Part shown: positions 47,739 to 59,879 of the stretch, in pieces
How positions within the stretch are numbered: position 1 is the first letter of the stretch
Layout: each line of letters begins with the position of its first letter
NCBI RefSeq assembly: GCF_023065955.2
Contig: NW_026622786.1
Coordinates: 42,518,938-42,582,937, forward strand
Reading direction: 5' to 3'
DNA: 64,000 bases
Origin: Ursus arctos
Taxonomy: Eukaryota > Chordata > Mammalia > Carnivora > Ursidae
Notes under the pieces: generated by a model
What the model was told of the DNA's origin: nothing
What the model saw: only the letters and a program-made list of their open reading frames with translations
Database searches by the model: none
Position numbers and translations under genes: made by a program

Positions 47739-47943
47739 TTTTTCTATCTCTGTGTATATATTAAAATACATACATGTACATACATGTACACTGCCTAAAA
47801 ATAATATTTATTAGAATATTTGGTAGTTCAAGTAAAACATAGTTGAATGAACTTTCAGAAGGCTCATGATTAAATTTTAATAGAAAGCAAAGAACCATGG
47901 ATATGGAAAGGCCTGCCAGAGATTTTAAAACATTATCCATTTT

Positions 47944-47976
47944 ATTATTCATTCATTCATTTACTCATTCATTCAG
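47944..47976. repeat. (ATTC)n short tandem repeat
   Basis: About seven imperfect ATTC units just left of the next SINE. Confidence 0.85.
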
Positions 47977-47993
47977 TAAATACTACGTGTTTA

Positions 47994-48194
47994 TTTATTT
48001 TTTTTAAAGATTTTATTTATTTATTTGACAGAGAGAGAGACAGCCAGTGAGAGAGGGAACACAAGCAGGGGGAGTGGGAGAGGAAAAAGCAGGCTCCCAG
48101 TGGACGAGCCTGATGTGGGGCTTGATCCCAGAATGCCAGGATCACGCCCTGAGCTGAAGGCAGACACTTAATGACTGAGCCACCCAGGCGCTCC
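47994..48194 (-). mobile_element. Carnivore SINE (CAN SINE)
   Basis: Complete inverted copy. Duplication AATACTACGTGTTTA at 47979-47993 and AATACTGAGTGTTTA at 48195-48209, two mismatches. Confidence 0.95.
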
Positions 48195-48240
48195 AATACT
48201 GAGTGTTTAATGTGCACAAAAATAATATTAAAGAATTCCT

Positions 48241-48429
48241 GGGGTGCCTGGGTGGCTCAGTTGGTTAAGCATCTAACCTCACCTCAGGTCATGATCTTGG
48301 GGTCCTGGGATCGAGCCCTGCATCAGGCTCCCACTCAGCAGGTAGTCTGCTTCTCCCTCTGCCCCTCCCCCCCACTCATGTGCTCTCTCTCTCTCTCTTT
48401 CACAAATAAATAAATAAAATCTTTTAAAA
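48241..48429 (+). mobile_element. Carnivore SINE (CAN SINE)
   Basis: Complete copy ('ggggtgcctgggtggctcag'). The perfect 11-bp duplication AAAGAATTCCT lies at 48230-48240 and 48430-48440. Confidence 0.95.
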
Positions 48430-48555
48430 AAAGAATTCCTAAAAATTATTCTAGACAAGAAAAATCAATGGTTGGCTCTTATAATTTGTTCTAATGCTTA
48501 ACAATTTGTACTTTTAAGGAGATTTTCCTCATATATAATTAAAAATTTTTTTCTC

Positions 48556-48784
48556 TTTTTTTTAAAGTCTTTATTTATTTATTTATTAGAGAGACAGAAA
48601 GAGAGAGAGTGTGAGCGAGAGGGCAAGTGCACCAGCAGGGGGAGGGGTAGAGGGCGAGGAGCAAGCAGACTCTGCACTGAGCATGGAGCCCAACTCGGGG
48701 CTCAATCTCATGACCCCTGAGATCATGACCTGAGCTGAACTCAGGAGTCAGACGCTCAACCAACTGAGCCACCCAGGCATTCCC
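48556..48784 (-). mobile_element. Carnivore SINE (CAN SINE), older type
   Basis: Inverted copy ending 'caaccaactgagccacccag'. Approximate duplication AAAATTTTTTTCTC (48542-48555) and AAAATTATTTTCTT (48785-48798). Confidence 0.92.
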
Positions 48785-49114
48785 AAAATTATTTTCTTAA
48801 ATACAAATACATTTACTCAGTAGAGAAGAAAGAAATAGTATACTATTGATAAAATTCTTAGATATGCTTGGAGAACAGTTATGAGTAGGTAACTGAAGAC
48901 AAACAATGATTTTGAAGTAAACATAACAGAGCTTGTAAAACTCGATGTGCTTTTTCTTTAAAATGGACCGCTCGGGAAAATAAAAATCCATTTTTATATG
49001 CTGTCTATTGTTCAAAATGCCTTTTGGATCTAACTACAGAAAGGTTTAGTTAGATGGTCAATCCCAGTCCTTTGGGACTAGACTCATCCTTCTTTAGTGC
49101 TCAGGAAGACAATA

Positions 49115-49290
49115 CAGTTGGGTGGAAAGAGCACTGGACATGGGAGTGTGGGCTCCTTATTCTAGCTCAGGGGTTTGAGTTACTTACTTCTGCTCTCACA
49201 TTAACTAGGTTTGTGAAATCTAGCCATTCACTTAACTTCTCTGGGCTTCGGTTTTGTCATTTATAAAACGAGATCAGCAGCTACCAAACT
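49115..49290 (+). repeat. MIR SINE
   Basis: 'gcactggacatgggagtgtg', 'cattcacttaacttctctgg', 'gttttgtcatttataaaacg'. Confidence 0.75.
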
Positions 49291-49880
49291 TTTTTGATTC
49301 AAAGACTGTTTTTAAAAACAAATCCTAAGAAATTTTCCATGTAGTAAAAGCTGTACTTTTGCTGTCACTTGAGTGAGAAAATGCTAATTTTGCCTGGTTT
49401 TGTTTGTTTCTGTAATGATTCAGGCATCCCCAAAGGCAGGGACCATCAGTTATGATATTCAGGATAAAATACCCTCCAAAATTTGTGCTTCTATGAATCT
49501 ATGTCCTCATGGAGGACATTATTTCAAGCATGAATGGGAAGCTATTTTCTGGCCATGACTCATGGGGGAAAAAAGAAAGAACTGAGGACTACACCAGATT
49601 AAATACAAGGGCTACTTATCACATTAGAACATTAGTCACTACCACTTTTCTGATGCAAACATAAGCATCTTACCCTCTCTTCCATCCTCATATATAGACA
49701 TGTACTAATGAGTTTGTATTCAAATAATACTATTTAAAAAGATGTTACCCTTCTAAGTCAATATTTTAATAAGGAATTATCATGGGAAGTGAAATTAAAC
49801 AATAAGGCAGAGGAGACTCACCCTATATTTTCATCATATACACATTCGTCAAATCTGTTGCTAATATATGGAACTAAAAT
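49291..49880. other. Intronic sequence, nothing recognised
   Basis: Nothing supportable. Confidence 0.3.
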
Positions 49881-49884
49881 TGAC

Positions 49885-50800
49885 TTGAACATTGACCCTG
49901 TATTCTGCAACTTTGCTAGGTTTATTAGTTTGGGTAGTCATTTTATAGGTTCCTTAGGATTTTTTTTTTTAATAATCATGTTATCCACAAGAACAGATAG
50001 TTTTACTTCTTCTTTCCATATTTATGCCTTTTATTTATTTTTCTTATCTTAATGTGTTATTCAGAACATCCAGTACAGAGTTCAACAGAAGTGGTAAGAA
50101 TGGACACCTCTGCAATTCCCAATCTTAGGCAGAGAGCACTCGATGTTTCATCACTAAGACTGATATGAGCTATAGGTTTCCATATTAGATTAAAAGAATT
50201 CCCTTTATATTCTCAATTTGCTGAGTTTTTTTTTTTTTTTTAATGAATTGATGTTGACAGTTATCAAATGCTTTTTTGGCCATTGCTGCCAAAGAACAAA
50301 CTCTACAACATTTCAAGCTTTTACAATTTATTAAGACTTGTGCTATGGCCGAATCTATGGTTTATCTTAGTGAAAGCCCCATGTGCACTTGAAAACAATG
50401 TGTACTGTGCAGTTGTTGGATACTGTGTTCTAGATACGCTTATTGTTCCTCAGGTCTGGGTCCTTACGGATATGTTGTTTAGTTTTTATGTCAAAGACTG
50501 AGAAAGAATTGTTAAGATTTCCAACTATGACTATGGGTTCGTCTATTTCTCCCTTTACTTCTGTCAATTGTTTGATTCATGTATTTTGAAATTTATTATG
50601 TATATACACATTTAAAATTTGAATTGATGTTTTAATCACTAGCAAATGTTCTTCTTTGTCTTTGGTAATACTCGTTGTCCTGAAGTCTACTTTAATAACA
50701 ATCAAGCAACCCCAGCTTTCTTATCTTCAGTATTTGCATGGTATATCTTTTTCTGTCCTTTATTTTTAACCTGGCTATGTCATTATTTTTAGAAAGCATC
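49885..50800 (-). mobile_element. Old LINE-1 ORF2 fragment (the only minus-strand L1)
   Basis: Reads as inverted L1 ORF2. 'ctgcaactttgctaggttta' to 'gttgacagttatcaaatgct' is reverse transcriptase; 'ccatgtgcacttgaaaacaa' to 'gcatggtatatctttttctg' is endonuclease. The two parts are joined at about 50290 with intervening ORF2 missing. Confidence 0.8.
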
Positions 50801-51465
50801 TCTCATAAAAATAAAGTGTGTTTGTTTCTACCCAAATAATGGAAATCCCAGCTGAATCTTTCTGAAAAGGTAGGAGTCCTTTTCAGTGTAAATAATTACC
50901 CTGTTTATTCATTTTAGAAATCCAGCATCTCTGATATTATTTTCACAAAACACAGGGCACCCTTTTGCACATATTTACTCCTCACAGAATGTAATGTGCT
51001 TATAGTCAGGAGGCTAAATTGGTAGGATCTGAGAATAGTATCTTGGGCTTCCAAAATATATGACAGCTAGCTTAATTTAAATTTATATTTTTGGTAATTA
51101 CTTAGGAGACTCAAATTATAAGTGTATCTGCATTTTCTCAAGGAACTGGCCTTTTCTATTAAAGACATTAAGGGAATTGGGCCTGGAAATTAAGGAACTA
51201 CAGTAGTTTGTGTTTGAGTGAATCACTGTGCAAAAATTGCAAAATGTTAACATTGGGAAAGCCTTTTGTCACTCATCCTTATCAAGCATTCCAGGGAAAT
51301 GAAAGCAATGCATGCCGGCATAAAAGAATGAGGCTGTAGTTACTGAATAACTCCTGTATGTAGTGCATCATAGGCTGTGAGAAAGACAAGAGTAGTTGCA
51401 AGACTCCCCACTTTAACACATTTGTATTTGTGCTGTATATTTTCCTTAGGCCTCTGTAGCTCCAC
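50801..51465. other. Intronic sequence, nothing recognised
   Basis: Nothing supportable. Confidence 0.3.
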
Positions 51466-51469
51466 CTTC

Positions 51470-52150
51470 CACCATTCTCTCCCCAACTCTGTGTCCTGGG
51501 TGATTGCTCTTCTGGAATAAATCAATGGGGTTCCTTGCCCTCTAGCTTCCAGTTGGTTCTGCTCACTGGTGAACATCAGCAGAAGATCAGACGAAGGGAG
51601 GAGAGGAAAGTCTGGATATTTATTCCCTTGGCTCTCATCCTGTGGGGATCATCAGAGGCTGGCTACCTCTCATCAATGAAGGTCAAGGCTCTGATGAGGA
51701 AGCTTTTTTCACAAGTCTGTTTCTTTTTCTGGATTCAAGCAACTGTTCCCCCTTTTCGAATCTACAGGCCTAGAGAGGGTAACAGATCCCACTTTTTTTT
51801 TTTTAAAGATTTTTATTTATTTATTCGACAGAGATAGAGACAGCCAGCAAGAGAGGGAACACAAGCAGGGGGAGTGGGAGAGGAAGAAGCAGGCTCATAG
51901 CGGAGGAGCCTGACGTGGGGCTCGATCCCATAACGCCGAGATCACACCCTGAGCCGAAGGCAGACGCCCAACCGCTGTGCCACCCAGGCGCCCCAACAGA
52001 TCGCACTTTTACCAGCCTTGTGACACTGAACTATCCTTTGTAGCTTCCCCAGGCCCTATGCACACCTTTTCAGTAGTTCTTTCAGCAAGTGCTCTTCTGT
52101 GGAGCCTGAGTGTGGCACATCTTTCCTGCTGGAGCCTGACCAACACAGCA
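51470..52150 (+). repeat. Ancient interspersed repeat, family unresolved
   Basis: 'gtgtcctgggtgattgctct', 'aggcctagagagggtaacag', 'tgctggagcctgaccaacac' follow a repeat consensus that I half-remember but cannot name. A young SINE interrupts it. Confidence 0.4.
51797..51994 (-). mobile_element. Carnivore SINE, ursid-like young form
   Basis: Complete inverted copy. Duplication AACAGATCCCACTTTT at 51781-51796 and AACAGATCGCACTTTT at 51995-52010, one mismatch. Confidence 0.96.
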
Positions 52151-53215
52151 ATCTGATGAACCAGCAGCTAACAATTTAAGGTACTATATGATAAGTGCCA
52201 TGTAAATCTTAAAGAGAATCACCAATTTTGCCGAACAAGCTGAGTGAGAGTAAGGAGAGATCTCCAAGGCTTTGGGGTCCTCAGGGAAATTGTCCAGAAG
52301 GAGGTAAGTTTTGACAAGCAGTAAAAAATGACTATCAAGGAGAGACACATAACAAGGGAGCAAGGACGAAATGAATTGAAGGGATGGTGGGAACACAAAC
52401 CAAGTCCAGCTCAGGTCAGACTGCACAGGAAATCTGCACAGAGACACAAGAACCTTATGACATTAATATTGAGAAAAACATCTTATGTGAAACTGTTCCC
52501 ATTCTGAGGAGTTTCTCTCTCACTCAAGAAAGTAAGGGTGAAGACTAGTGAAGATGACATTATTGGGGTAATGGTGGATGTGTTCCAATGTCAGTACTTT
52601 AATATTGTGTGGATATAAATGGCCCGCTTGCTCCATAACTATGGCAACACGCTATGGCTGAGAACCTTTGCTGTGTGCAACTAAACACCAAGTTGAAGTT
52701 TGTATTTTAGCGCGCTTAAGAATCAGCTTTGATAGAGGTTTTTAACTTGTTAACTTGTGCATCCTTGGGTTCAATGTACCAAGAAATTTTAATGCAGTAA
52801 TTCTGTGAAGGGACTGAACAATCCGCATTTTTTAACAAGGCATGTACCCGATTCTGATACAAACCCTCTAGGGAGACACGTGCTTGTGGACAATAATTGG
52901 CATTAAAAACTTTCAACCAAAAGAATGAATTAATGGCAGTGGTCTTTCAGAAGGGTTAATCTGGCCACAGGACACAAGATAGACCGGCTTTGGAGAGAAT
53001 AGGGACAAGGAAGGTGGAAGAGTGAGGACTCAAAGTCCAAGCAGATGGATGGGAGAGCCTGGCATGAAAAGGCTAGAAAGAAAAGGAAATGAAGAGAAGA
53101 GACAGATATGAACAAAGTGAAGAATGAGCAGGTCTTTCTTTACCGAGCGTCATGGTGTGGTGGTTTCAAATATGTCAAGTTTTTTTTTTGTGACACTCTC
53201 CCTATTAAAAAAAAA
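52151..53215. other. Intronic sequence, nothing recognised
   Basis: The 52935-53110 part has a purine-rich run that may be an old repeat. No gene. Confidence 0.35.
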
Positions 53216-53249
53216 TCATGGATTCTTATTCCCCTCTCCTGTTTTGTAT

Positions 53250-53657
53250 TTTTCAGAAAAGATGTATGGCTTTGGAAACTGGGTTAGAAAAGGCAATTGG
53301 GCTCCCTTCTGGCTCTCTTGGGTTACATGACTTTGGAGCCCTGAGCTGCTGGGAAGTCCAGCCACCCTGGGACCTCCATATGGTGAGAAAGGAAGAGAGG
53401 CCTGAGGAGTCCCGGTGCTCCAGCCCCAGCTGTTTGAGTCTTCCCAAACCAAGCATCGGACAAGTGAGTAAAGAAGCCTAACTTTGACCACTATTTAAAT
53501 ACCATGTCATGAGAGATCTTGAGTCAAAGGCAGCTGCTGAGCAGTTCTTGATTTCCTGATCCTTAGAAAGCATATGAAATTTTAAATATTGTTGTTTTAA
53601 GCCAATAAATAAATTTTGGATGATGTGTTATGTAGCAACAGTACCTAATTTACAGGG
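53250..53657 (+). repeat. MLT1-type MaLR LTR
   Basis: The 3' end is distinctive: 'tcttgatttcctgatcctta', 'attgttgttttaagccaata', 'gttatgtagcaacagtacct', 'aatttacag'. The body from about 53250 fits by position. Open frames here on both strands are chance. Confidence 0.7.
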
Positions 53658-53974
53658 CGAAGTCAAAGAGGACTCTGATTTTATCTTTCTATGAAATTTG
53701 GAAATTGTCTTCTCTCTTTATATAAGGCAGTTATAAAAACCTCAGCAGCCTTTTTACCTTGATTGGTCTTATAGTCACAGCTCATCAGAATAAAAATAAA
53801 TAAATAAATAATCATCTAGTAATATATTCTCAATTTCAAAACCTAATTATTAAATAATTAGAAGCAAACTTCTAAGTCATTACTTCCAGGGGGAAAACAA
53901 CCACATTGCCTTTAATATTTTGCATGAAAGTGCTAATGCTTAGAAAAAATTTGTGTAATTAAAATTAAATCACT

Positions 53975-54030
53975 CCCCCTTAGAAGCAAATCAAATTTGT
54001 CCCCCTTAGGAATAGCAAATCAAATTATGT
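53975..54030. repeat. Imperfect tandem duplication, 26/30-bp unit
   Basis: CCCCCTTAGAAGCAAATCAA (53975) recurs as CCCCCTTAGGAATAGCAAAT (54001). The second unit carries a 4-base insertion. Confidence 0.85.
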
Positions 54031-55010
54031 CTGTCAGATCAATTCACTATGCCAGCAGGATGACAGCCCTTTGAGGATGGGTTTTCTTTTATCTCTAAGT
54101 GTTTGGTTGTTTTGTTTTGTTTTTAAACTCTATTTATCTAGTTGAGAATGTTTCATATATCCAATTGCACTCATTCAAACTCAGAACTTAACTCTATTTT
54201 TAGGCTCCTTTTAGATGGCAGAGCTGAGGCTAAATTACAGATCCTAGAGGAAATCACAACTAGAAAAAGAGAAAAAAATCACAAAGCTATATACTCCCTG
54301 CTCCAGCAGGTCTCACCCTCTCTAAGCCCACAGTGCATGACAGGTGGAATTCATAAGGCTTGTGTGCACCCATGGGCCCAACCCTCAGAAGCACAATTTC
54401 TTCACTCAAGAAGTCTGAAAGAATGCACATGAGTAAGAGTGGCACAATTACAGGAAACATCTAGGGCCCATCGCTTTATTTAAAATAAACACTCCCAAGT
54501 GCTGGTGAAAGCTAAGGTGTCTTGGGTTGCGGGGGCTTTCAAGTTCTCTCTCCATTACCTTCCCTGCTTGACCTCTCCACTACAACCGGAAGTAAAAATG
54601 CTTAGTGTCTGCTATTACTAAGCATCAGTACCTCAACTATGATTGTCGTACCTCAAAACCACAAATAACACACCCCAGAAAACAAACCACGGTAAACTGC
54701 TGATTTAAACAAGTCTGAATTTGTGTTACAGGATTATTGAAGTTACTCCCCAGATGGTCTCTGAGTATTACAAATCAAAATGTATTTCATCCTCTCAGCC
54801 ATGATTCTTTTAGTAGGTGGTGAGCACTCCAGCAGGATGGCTCAGTGCAGGAAGAAATACTAGATCTTCAGTTTAATTTTTAAATTTGACAAGTAAGAGA
54901 GATGACGCTTCACAAACATTTAATACTTAGACAGACAGTGTGGCCCCCACTATGTCAGAGTAGGGTGTACATATCTTTGTGAGGTATTTTTTTGTCATAA
55001 ACCAATAATT
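54031..55010. other. Intronic sequence, nothing recognised
   Basis: Nothing supportable. Confidence 0.3.
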
Positions 55011-55027
55011 AAAAACAGACACAGCTG

Positions 55028-55253
55028 GGGGCGCCTGGGTGGCACAGCGGTTAAGCGCCTGTCTTCGGCTCAGGGTGTGATCCTGGCGTTGTGGGATCGA
55101 GCCCCACATCAGGCTCCTCCGCTATGAGCCTGCTTCTTCCTCTCCCACTCCCCCTGCTTGTGTTCCCTCTCTTGCTGGCTGTCTCTATCTCTGTCAAATA
55201 AATAAATAAAAATCTTTAAAAACAAAACAAAACAAAAAAACAACAACAAAAAC
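55028..55253 (+). mobile_element. Carnivore SINE, ursid-like young form
   Basis: Near-consensus copy with an elongated AAAAC/AAC-rich tail at 55215-55253. The perfect 17-bp duplication AAAAACAGACACAGCTG lies at 55011-55027 and 55254-55270. Confidence 0.97.
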
Positions 55254-55609
55254 AAAAACAGACACAGCTGAGACAAGGGGAGGACAAGGAGCACCATGAG
55301 GTATGGACTCCAGTGCCTTGTAAGGGCCAGACTGGTGCTGAAAGAGTGAGATGCCAGCTGGCGTGGGAGTGGGGGACAGCCATGAACAAGACACCGCCTA
55401 GACTGTCTAATGACAGCAGCACTACTCAGGTGCAGCAGTGTGAACCAGAAGCTGCTGCATCGTGACCGCTGCAAGACAAGGTAGAAACCTGCTTTTTAAT
55501 GTGAAATCTCCTAATTTTAGAATCTAGCACACATTAAAAAAAATTGTCTGATGCCCACATTCAGCCTCAGTTTGTGACCTCAAGTTTCCAGAAAGCTCCT
55601 GGTCTAGAA

Positions 55610-55725
55610 TAGCTGTATCCTCTCCTTGGGAATCCTAGCTCTGTCTGCCTGCTGGTGGCCTTAGGCAAGTTACTTAACTTGTCAGAGCTTCAGTTTCCTT
55701 ATCTGTAAAGTAGAAGAACAACAGC
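55610..55725 (+). repeat. MIR SINE fragment
   Basis: 'ggcaagttacttaacttgtc', 'agtttccttatctgtaaagt'. Confidence 0.75.
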
Positions 55726-55949
55726 GAAGGTTGGGGAGGAAAGTGATAATACAGTAAGAATCAGTTATAAAATATGTATATTCAAATGCAAGTTTCTAGA
55801 AACAATATACTTTGCTTGCACCAAAAACAAAATAAAAAAAAATAGGAACTATGGAAAAATCAAGCTAGCTGGACACCAAATGGTATCAATAAATACAATA
55901 GAAAGTAAATGTCTGGATCTTTGGGACATTTGGGTCACAGAAGCATACA

Positions 55950-55950
55950 T

Positions 55951-55982
<32 letters not shown>

Positions 55983-56006
55983 TATATTATATATTATATA
56001 TATATT
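55950..56006. repeat. (TA)n / TATAT palindromic microsatellite
   Basis: A TA run of about 14 units followed by ATTATATTATATATTATATATATAT. Highly self-complementary. Confidence 0.93.
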
Positions 56007-56615
56007 TATTACACTTGGAGGAGCATTATCATTAAAGAAATTCTGCATAGGTCCCCAACAAAGCAGCCAGAGGCACCAAAACACTCCCCACGTGATAATC
56101 GCATGGATGCACTAGGCTGGCTAGGAAAGGAAAGCACGCATCTCTGTGGGACCACTCCCAAGAAAGGAGAAACTAGCAGGAAAAATGGGTGAAATCAAAA
56201 GAGGGTACACAGAACGGGGGCAGGGGAGGGGAGAGAGTGGTTTTGCAGCAGTATGGAAAGCCAAGATGAGTACTGAGAACACCACTTCTAATCAGTGGGC
56301 TTCCAAGTGCTTCTGCCCCACACTGTGAATGTCCCCGGACTCTAGCTGACAGATTACTGAAGTGGTTCTAGCCATTTTTAGAACAAGAAAAATTTCTTTC
56401 AACAGAGTTTTACGTGGAACCTCAGAACATAAAATAAAAGCAGAGCTGCTCTGGGCTGCCTTAACACCTCAAGGCGGCCTCTGAGGGCTGCATCAATCAA
56501 TTTGAAGGTTCCCCCGGAAGGAACCCGAAGGTCCTTTTACCTTCAAAGCTTCTGACAAAAGGAAGGGAGAGCTGGTGAGGGCCCTTCCGCTGTACAAATC
56601 TATGGAATATTTATC
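56007..56615. other. Intronic sequence, nothing recognised
   Basis: Nothing supportable. Confidence 0.3.
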
Positions 56616-56624
56616 CTCACCATA

Positions 56625-56850
56625 TCTAATAGTAATAATCACATCTTTTTGTTAAGCGGTCACTATGAGCCACGCATTGTGCTAAGAACTATAAGTACGT
56701 GATCATATTTAATCTTACAATAACCCTGTGTGGTCTTATTATCTTCATTCTTCAAAGGAAAACACTGAGGCCTCAAGAGGGTTGGTCAATCCGTCAAAAG
56801 CACATAGTAAATGGAGTCAGAACCCACTGTATTCCGTTGACATTATAACC
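56625..56850 (-). repeat. MIR SINE
   Basis: 'gcattgtgctaagaactata', 'atcttacaataaccctgtgt', 'ctgaggcctcaagagggttg' in inverted order. Confidence 0.8.
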
Positions 56851-56903
56851 AACTCCACTGATTTAGATGAGGGTCTGAGGGATTGAACTCAAGATCACTT
56901 TTG

Positions 56904-57115
56904 TTTTTTTTTTTTTTTTTTTTTTTTTAAAGACTTTATTTATTTATTTGACAGAGATAGAGACAGCCAGCGAGAGGGAACACAAGCAGAGGGAGCGGGA
57001 GAGGAAGAAGCAGGCTCCTAGCGGAGGAGCCTGATGTGGGGCTCGATCCCATAACGCCAGGATCACGCCCTGAGCCGAAGGCAGGCGCTTAACCGCTGTG
57101 CCACCCAGGCGCCCC
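56904..57115 (-). mobile_element. Carnivore SINE, ursid-like young form
   Basis: Complete inverted copy with a run of more than 20 T's at the left. The perfect 15-bp duplication TCAAGATCACTTTTG lies at 56889-56903 and 57116-57130. Confidence 0.97.
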
Positions 57116-57439
57116 TCAAGATCACTTTTGAAGCAGTCACTTGAGTCCTTCCTTTTCTGGATATTCATGACACTAATATTTGTTTTGCACATCAAATCAA
57201 CACTTACTAGACCCCAACGCGGTAAAGAAATATATTAAGGTAGCAGGGCAGGTGTGGGGGTCATGAGAGTGGGAATGGTGGGAAAATAAAAAGAATGGAA
57301 GGAAGTTTACAGCGTGAATAGGACCGCTTTGCCCTAAGGACAGAACAGAAGCCTACCTCGGGGGAGAGACAGACAGACAGACACACTCACTAACACAAAA
57401 ATGCCACAAAGATCAACTGAGAATTGGTTAGGAAAAAAG

Positions 57440-58590
57440 TAGCTTATTTCTAATAGCAGCAAACCAGGAACAAAACCAACAAAAAGTGTACAAGACTTTT
57501 CTATGGAAAACTATAAAACTTTACTTACTGAAGAGCATAAACCAAGACCTGAATAAATGAAATGACAGGGCGATGTTCATGGGTGGGAAGATGTGAGTTC
57601 TCTGAAAATTAATCTCTATATAAAATGATCTATATTGAAATTTAAATAAAATCTCAAGGTTTTTTTTTATGTGTCTGACAAATCGATTCTAAAATTCATA
57701 AAGAACAATAAATATATAGGCATAGACAACTCAGAAAAGAAGAAGGGGAAGAGATTGTTCTTTAGGCATCAGGATATAACTTAGAGTTCTTTGATTGAAA
57801 CCATGATATTGATGCAGAAAAATATAAAGAGACAAAGCAGACCCATGTCTGTCCAGAAATAAGTCACTTCAATGAGGAAAATATGTACTAGGCAACACGT
57901 AATCTTTGGACGACTGGATACATTTTTCATTTCCACTTAACACATACAATAAAATTCTATATCTACCTCACATTGTGCACAACAATTAATGTAGATAGAA
58001 TAAATACCTGAACCTTCAAAACAAAATTTAAAATAAACACAAAAATGTAGAATATTTTTATGAGACTGCAGGGAACATTTTCTTAAGATCTAAATGTAAA
58101 AGCCAAAAAAAAAAAAAATGCTGATAAATTTACTGCATTAAAATTTAAAACTTCCATAGGACAAAAGACAGGACATGATTTTGTATGTTTCTCTGTCATG
58201 ATTTGGAAAAATATAAATAGAAAAAAATATAATCAAAATACACAGCAAAAGATTAGTTTCTAGAATGTCCAAATCAATAAAAAAAACCTCAAACAACATA
58301 TCAGAAAAAAAGGTGACAAGGTTATATTTTGGCAATTCTCAAAAAAGGAGATACAATTAGCCAACAAGCACATTTAAAAAACATTTCAGGTCACTAGAGA
58401 TTAAGAGAATGCAAAATAAAATAGCAATGCCAAAACATTTACATTTCTAATCCATCGGATAACCTAAAATAGAAAGATCTGAAATTAAGTATTGGTGAGG
58501 TGTGGAGAAATGGGGAAAAAAAGGAGTCATAAATTTATGGGACCACTTTTTAACATCCTATTTTAAAAAATCTAAAATATAGATTTAAAA

Positions 58591-58634
<44 letters not shown>

Positions 58635-58985
58635 TCCTTCTACATTAGAAAATCCATTTCTAGAAATATTCCTGAGAGATCTTCTTGACATATGCAAAGG
58701 GTGATGTGTTCAAGGATGTTGGTCATAGTATTGTTGGCAATAGCAGAAATATTAACGCAACTTATCGCCTGCTTATTGGATATATTTATAGAATGGAACA
58801 TTATGAAGCAATTAAAAGAATGAGTTAAGTCTATTTGTATCAACACAGATAGAGCTCAAAACAGAACGCACAGTGAAAGAAACAACTTAGGGGATGATAT
58901 AAATTGCACTGAGGAAATAGCAGGAGCAAGTCACTGTGAGAAATAGGAGGAAGTCCAGCATGTAAAATGCAGAGGTACATACATA
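57440..58985 (+). mobile_element. Old LINE-1 ORF2 (L1M/L1ME-type)
   Basis: The order of late ORF2 is preserved: 'gaaaactataaaactttact', 'aaaattcataaagaacaata', 'acaagcacatttaaaaaaca', 'tattggtgaggtgtggagaa', 'gaatggaacattatgaagca'. No frame of note. A (CA)n microsatellite is embedded. Confidence 0.75.
58592..58633. repeat. (CA)n microsatellite
   Basis: About 20 uninterrupted AC units inside the old L1. Confidence 0.96.
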
Positions 58986-59565
58986 AAATTGGAAAATTAG
59001 CTAGAGCCAGATAGTTGAATATATTGTTAATTACTATCAGATTAAAAAAAAAAAGATTTAGTATAGGCTTTCCTCCTCCGTTTTCAAAAATAGCACCTTT
59101 GAGCTCTTATTGGTTTCAGCTTTACTGTTTGTAATAAATCCTCAGTACATAAATCTAGTACAGAGGTTCATCCCATGAACTGTGAAATTCTACAACCTTT
59201 AAAAAAACACTTTGCTTAGGTTTTCACCTTGGACTCTGGGCTATCTAGCAAAATCTTGGCTATGTAGTGCGTTGGCTTGGTGATGAAAAGATCTCAGACT
59301 TCCCATTTTTACCCACCTTGATTCCTTTCCCCTCACTGACCTGTTATTTCTTTTTGACAATCAGGTGGAAGGTGAGAAGAAATTTTTCAGATAGTAAGGT
59401 CCTACTGCCAAATGCAAGGAGGAGACCAGGGCTACGCTCTGGCGGTAATGAGCATCTCTATCTCCTCCCCACTCCCTGCAATGGCAGGCTGAGGACTGGG
59501 AGAGCTCAGCTGTTAGGCTGAGAAATAAGGGTGGGAAAGAAAGTATGCTGCTTGTGGTGGAAACT
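58986..59565. other. Intronic sequence, nothing recognised
   Basis: Nothing supportable. Confidence 0.3.
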
Positions 59566-59569
59566 GCTG

Positions 59570-59840
59570 GTTGTCTCTCAAAATCTGTTTTCCCATCTTC
59601 CATAATAAGTTCTGTAGGCAAGTCCATGTCTGCACATGTGACTCCATTGTCCAATGGCCCTTGAAGTTAGGATGTAGCCATGTGACTTCAGTTCTCATCA
59701 AAGGACTGTGAAGACTAATGTGTGCACCTTGGGGTCTGGGACTTAAGAAGGTGAGCATGTGCCTTTTGCACTTTTGTCCCTTTTCAACCAGCTGGAAGCT
59801 GGCCACGGGACATGGCATGGCAGATCTCGCTTTCGCCATG
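59570..59840 (+). repeat. Ancient interspersed repeat, same type as 10.6 kb
   Basis: 'ttaggatgtagccatgtgac', 'ttcagttctcatcaaaggac', 'gggacttaagaaggtgagca'. Family unresolved. Confidence 0.4.
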
Positions 59841-59879
59841 CAAATGTCAAACATGTCCCAGGGTCCTCCAAGTGCACTC

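Noticed and set aside
47604..47798. Open frame rich in Val/Cys and Ser/Phe
   Set aside because: Translation of the TG/TTTC microsatellite.
53216..53491. Overlapping 60-90-codon frames on both strands
   Set aside because: They coincide with an MLT1-type LTR; frames on both strands reflect composition, not coding.
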